DNA of 64,000 bases, taken from the NCBI GenBank assembly GCA_032622095.1, contig CP136062.1, positions 13,233,710-13,297,709 of the forward strand. The letters are read 5' to 3'. Under the pieces are notes generated by a model. It was not told the DNA's origin and did not search any database. It was given only the letters and a program-made list of their open reading frames with translations. This document shows, in pieces, positions 62,394-64,000 of the stretch; within the stretch, counting starts at the first letter, position 1, and each line of letters starts with the position of its first letter. Source of the stretch: Siphonodentalium dalli (lineage: Eukaryota > Mollusca > Scaphopoda > Gadilida > Siphonodentaliidae). A program made the translations under genes and the position numbers.

Positions 62394-62810
62394 ATATGTG
62401 ACCCGCCATATCAAATCCAGTCGTAAGTCGGGATTTTTTTTACCCTGTGCCAATGCATTCTCTTATATATGCGAGTCGACCATAGGTCGCCTCGCATATA
62501 TAAGAGAGTGCATTGGGCTAACAATTTTTTATCATTTTTTTTAAATAAATGTTTCTTACAATTTTTAGGACATAAAATAAAAAAACAACCATTACCCTGC
62601 AGGGAGCCCCACACATATATAGAAGCATATAGAAGAGTGTTGTCTGCTCATGTTTGTCTTGGGCTGTGTATGGGTGAAATTATAAAATTGTTAAAGAATA
62701 CAAGAACAAATTATTAAAATTGTAAAAAATTGTTAGGCCAATGCATTCTCTTGGCACAGGGTAAAAAAAATCCCGACTTACGACTGGATTTGATATGGCG
62801 GGTCACATAT
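62394..62810. mobile_element. MITE with long terminal inverted repeats enclosing a third hairpin-ended copy
   Basis: The left end atatgtgacccgccatatca, aatccagtcgtaagtcggga, ttttttttaccctgtgcc is repeated in inverse at the right end, finishing gatatggcgggtcacatat at 62810. Inside are the same ccaatgcattctcttatata hairpin and AT-rich core as in copies 1 and 2. The right inner hairpin has collapsed to ccaatgcattctcttggcac by deletion. The ends are symmetrical around TATA-rich flanks, which would fit TA-target insertion, though that is not proven. No transposase. Two overlapping short frames are spurious. Confidence 0.85.
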
Positions 62811-63122
62811 TATGTACTTGTTCGGGTGCGTGACATTGATAAGTTAGTATTCAGGTGCTATGCCAACTGGAGGAATGTATCATTCTACTAACATCACCAA
62901 CATCTGAAGCAAATCCATAGAAAACGTTGCCTGAACTGCGCTAAATTGTAAATATTTACTACTCGAATCGGGACGCTTCCATCGGCGATAAACTAACGAA
63001 AACGATTTGACAATCGACAGTCACTGCATTTAATTACTATATAAGAATGACGGTGTGTGTTGTCAATTTAGATATAATATTTGTAAAAATAACTACTTTG
63101 AACAAGATTATCTCCATTTCTA
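62811..63122 (+). repeat. Dispersed 300 bp segment, copy 2 (partner 2406-2705)
   Basis: Colinear with 2406-2705 (tgtacttgttcgg, cattctactaacatcacc, aattgtaaatatttact, actcgaatcgggacgc, atataagaatgacggtgtgt, aactactttgaacaagatta). It starts at the edge of the MITE, and copy 1 has ttaaagacatactatggac at that place, so 2406 may approximate the empty site. Confidence 0.75.
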
Positions 63123-63260
63123 TTTGACCTACACTGACAATATATTTGGTTTTTGTTGGTATTGATCAATACCCAATCTGATTCCCTTGGTTTTGATCAA
63201 AACCAAATCTGAATCCCTTGGTTTTGAGGACATGTTCAATACCATATATTGGGTTTGACT
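63123..63260. mobile_element. Small fold-back element with two GGTT palindromes
   Basis: Contains ttggttttgatcaaaaccaa (63187-63206, perfect 20 bp palindrome) and the closely related ttggtattgatcaatacccaa (about 63155-63175). Outer parts actgacaatatatttgg and ccatatattgggtttgact are roughly inverse. It resembles the GGTTC elements at 3236 and 13788 in design but not in exact sequence. Confidence 0.55.
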
Positions 63261-63802
63261 GATAGTCTTCAAGAGTTATCGTTACTGTTTCCGTGTATCG
63301 CACATGGCCAGACTGGCAGTCGCCATTTAATTTCGAATCGACTGAAACACATTATAGTGTTAAAATCACAGCAAATAACTTAGACTGGTTCAATGGGTGA
63401 TCACAGATATGTTTCCCGATGGCCGGACAATCTTATTTTCGGGAATCTTGACATGTATGTATCTACTAACTATTAATTATAGGATGCTTTCAGTTTCGAC
63501 TTCAACTTTACACGAAATCTTCACACGTATTTTGTATCAGCACACAAGCTCATATATGGGCACCAACACGATAGAGAAGCGACAGAACATTTCAAACTCA
63601 ACAAATAAGATTATGCCTTTGTCAATGGATAAGACATAACAAATTTTCATCAAAAAGACTTCAAGTTGAAAAAGAAATTTCTCAGTATATTTCATACAAA
63701 ATTGTCATGCTGTTTGAAATTGGTCTTGTCCACAGCAATTTATCAGGTTTTATAGAACTTTAGGTCATGTGTATGGAATAGCATGTACTTTTACATTTGT
63801 TC
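63261..63802. other. Intergenic DNA, no supported gene
   Basis: An 80-codon plus-strand frame (63397-63639) shows no recognisable domain; codon use and neighbours give no support. Confidence 0.4.
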
Positions 63803-63927
63803 CTTATTTACGCTTAAGCCTAAATCACTTACGAGTAAATGCAAATTATTTATGCTTAAATGCAAATCATTTATGCTTAAGCACAAAAGGATCATAATTT
63901 TCATATTTATGCTTAAGTGTAAATAAG
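63803..63927. repeat. Short element with inverted ends and internal atttatgcttaa repeats
   Basis: cttatttacgcttaag at the left and cttaagtgtaaataag at the right are inverse with one mismatch. Between them, atttatgcttaaatgcaaat and variants recur three or four times. A reverse-strand frame through it (repeated LHLSIN) is a repeat artefact. Confidence 0.7.
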
Positions 63928-64000
63928 AAGTAAATATTAAAACCATGTCCAATATTGTATGGGAGTTCAAATTCACATTTTATAGCCTTAATGCATTAAG

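Overview
This window looks like a repeat-dominated piece of an invertebrate animal nuclear genome, probably a lophotrochozoan such as a mollusc. That assignment is an inference with low to moderate confidence. It rests on AT-rich intergenic DNA, many fold-back and MITE-like elements, large tandem arrays, and one RING/TRAF-type zinc-finger E3 ligase of a type I associate with expanded invertebrate families. There is no operon structure and no dense coding. I read about 70% of the 64 kb as tandem repeat.

Layout. 1-5000: dispersed elements, including two related fold-back elements (734-1621, 1735-2150). The first is split by a hairpin-ended MITE-like insertion (about 890-1199). Short minisatellites follow at 1250, 3919, 4250 and 4854. 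5225-6190: the only gene I can support, a single-exon RING-finger protein of 321 aa. Its last codons and stop lie inside a 54-56 bp minisatellite that runs to 6444. 6453-7570 and 10379-11546: two direct copies of a 1.1 kb non-autonomous, hAT-like element; the second splits an AT-rich minisatellite. 8380-8757: an inverted copy of the 890-1199 insertion, so the gene sits between inverted repeats. 11650-16300: a run of minisatellites (12, 22, 37, 32, about 45 and 87 bp units) and fold-back elements with GGTT...AACC palindromes.

16432-48716: one uninterrupted 32.3 kb array of a 38 bp unit, with 849 complete units. At every point where I checked the register it is an exact multiple of 38. Variation is almost entirely substitution at about five sites, and blocks of units are themselves duplicated. 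53340-61054: a second, 7.7 kb array of a 17 bp unit, with 255 bp and 1731 bp higher-order periods.

48717-53340 and 61055-64000 are lower-copy flanks holding several long hairpins (49718-49890, 50851-50988, 52487-52639), a diverged satellite of roughly 170-190 bp, a nine-copy repeat of about 75-80 bp, a third copy of the hairpin-ended MITE (62394-62810), and a segment (62811-63122) homologous to 2406-2705.

Beyond the E3 ligase there are no genes acting together here. The main biology is repeat evolution: elements inserted into one another, short repeats that appear to have been amplified from palindromes inside mobile elements, and a very large, indel-free satellite. I found no rRNA or CRISPR array, saw no tRNA (I did not scan systematically for one), and found no intact transposase or reverse transcriptase.
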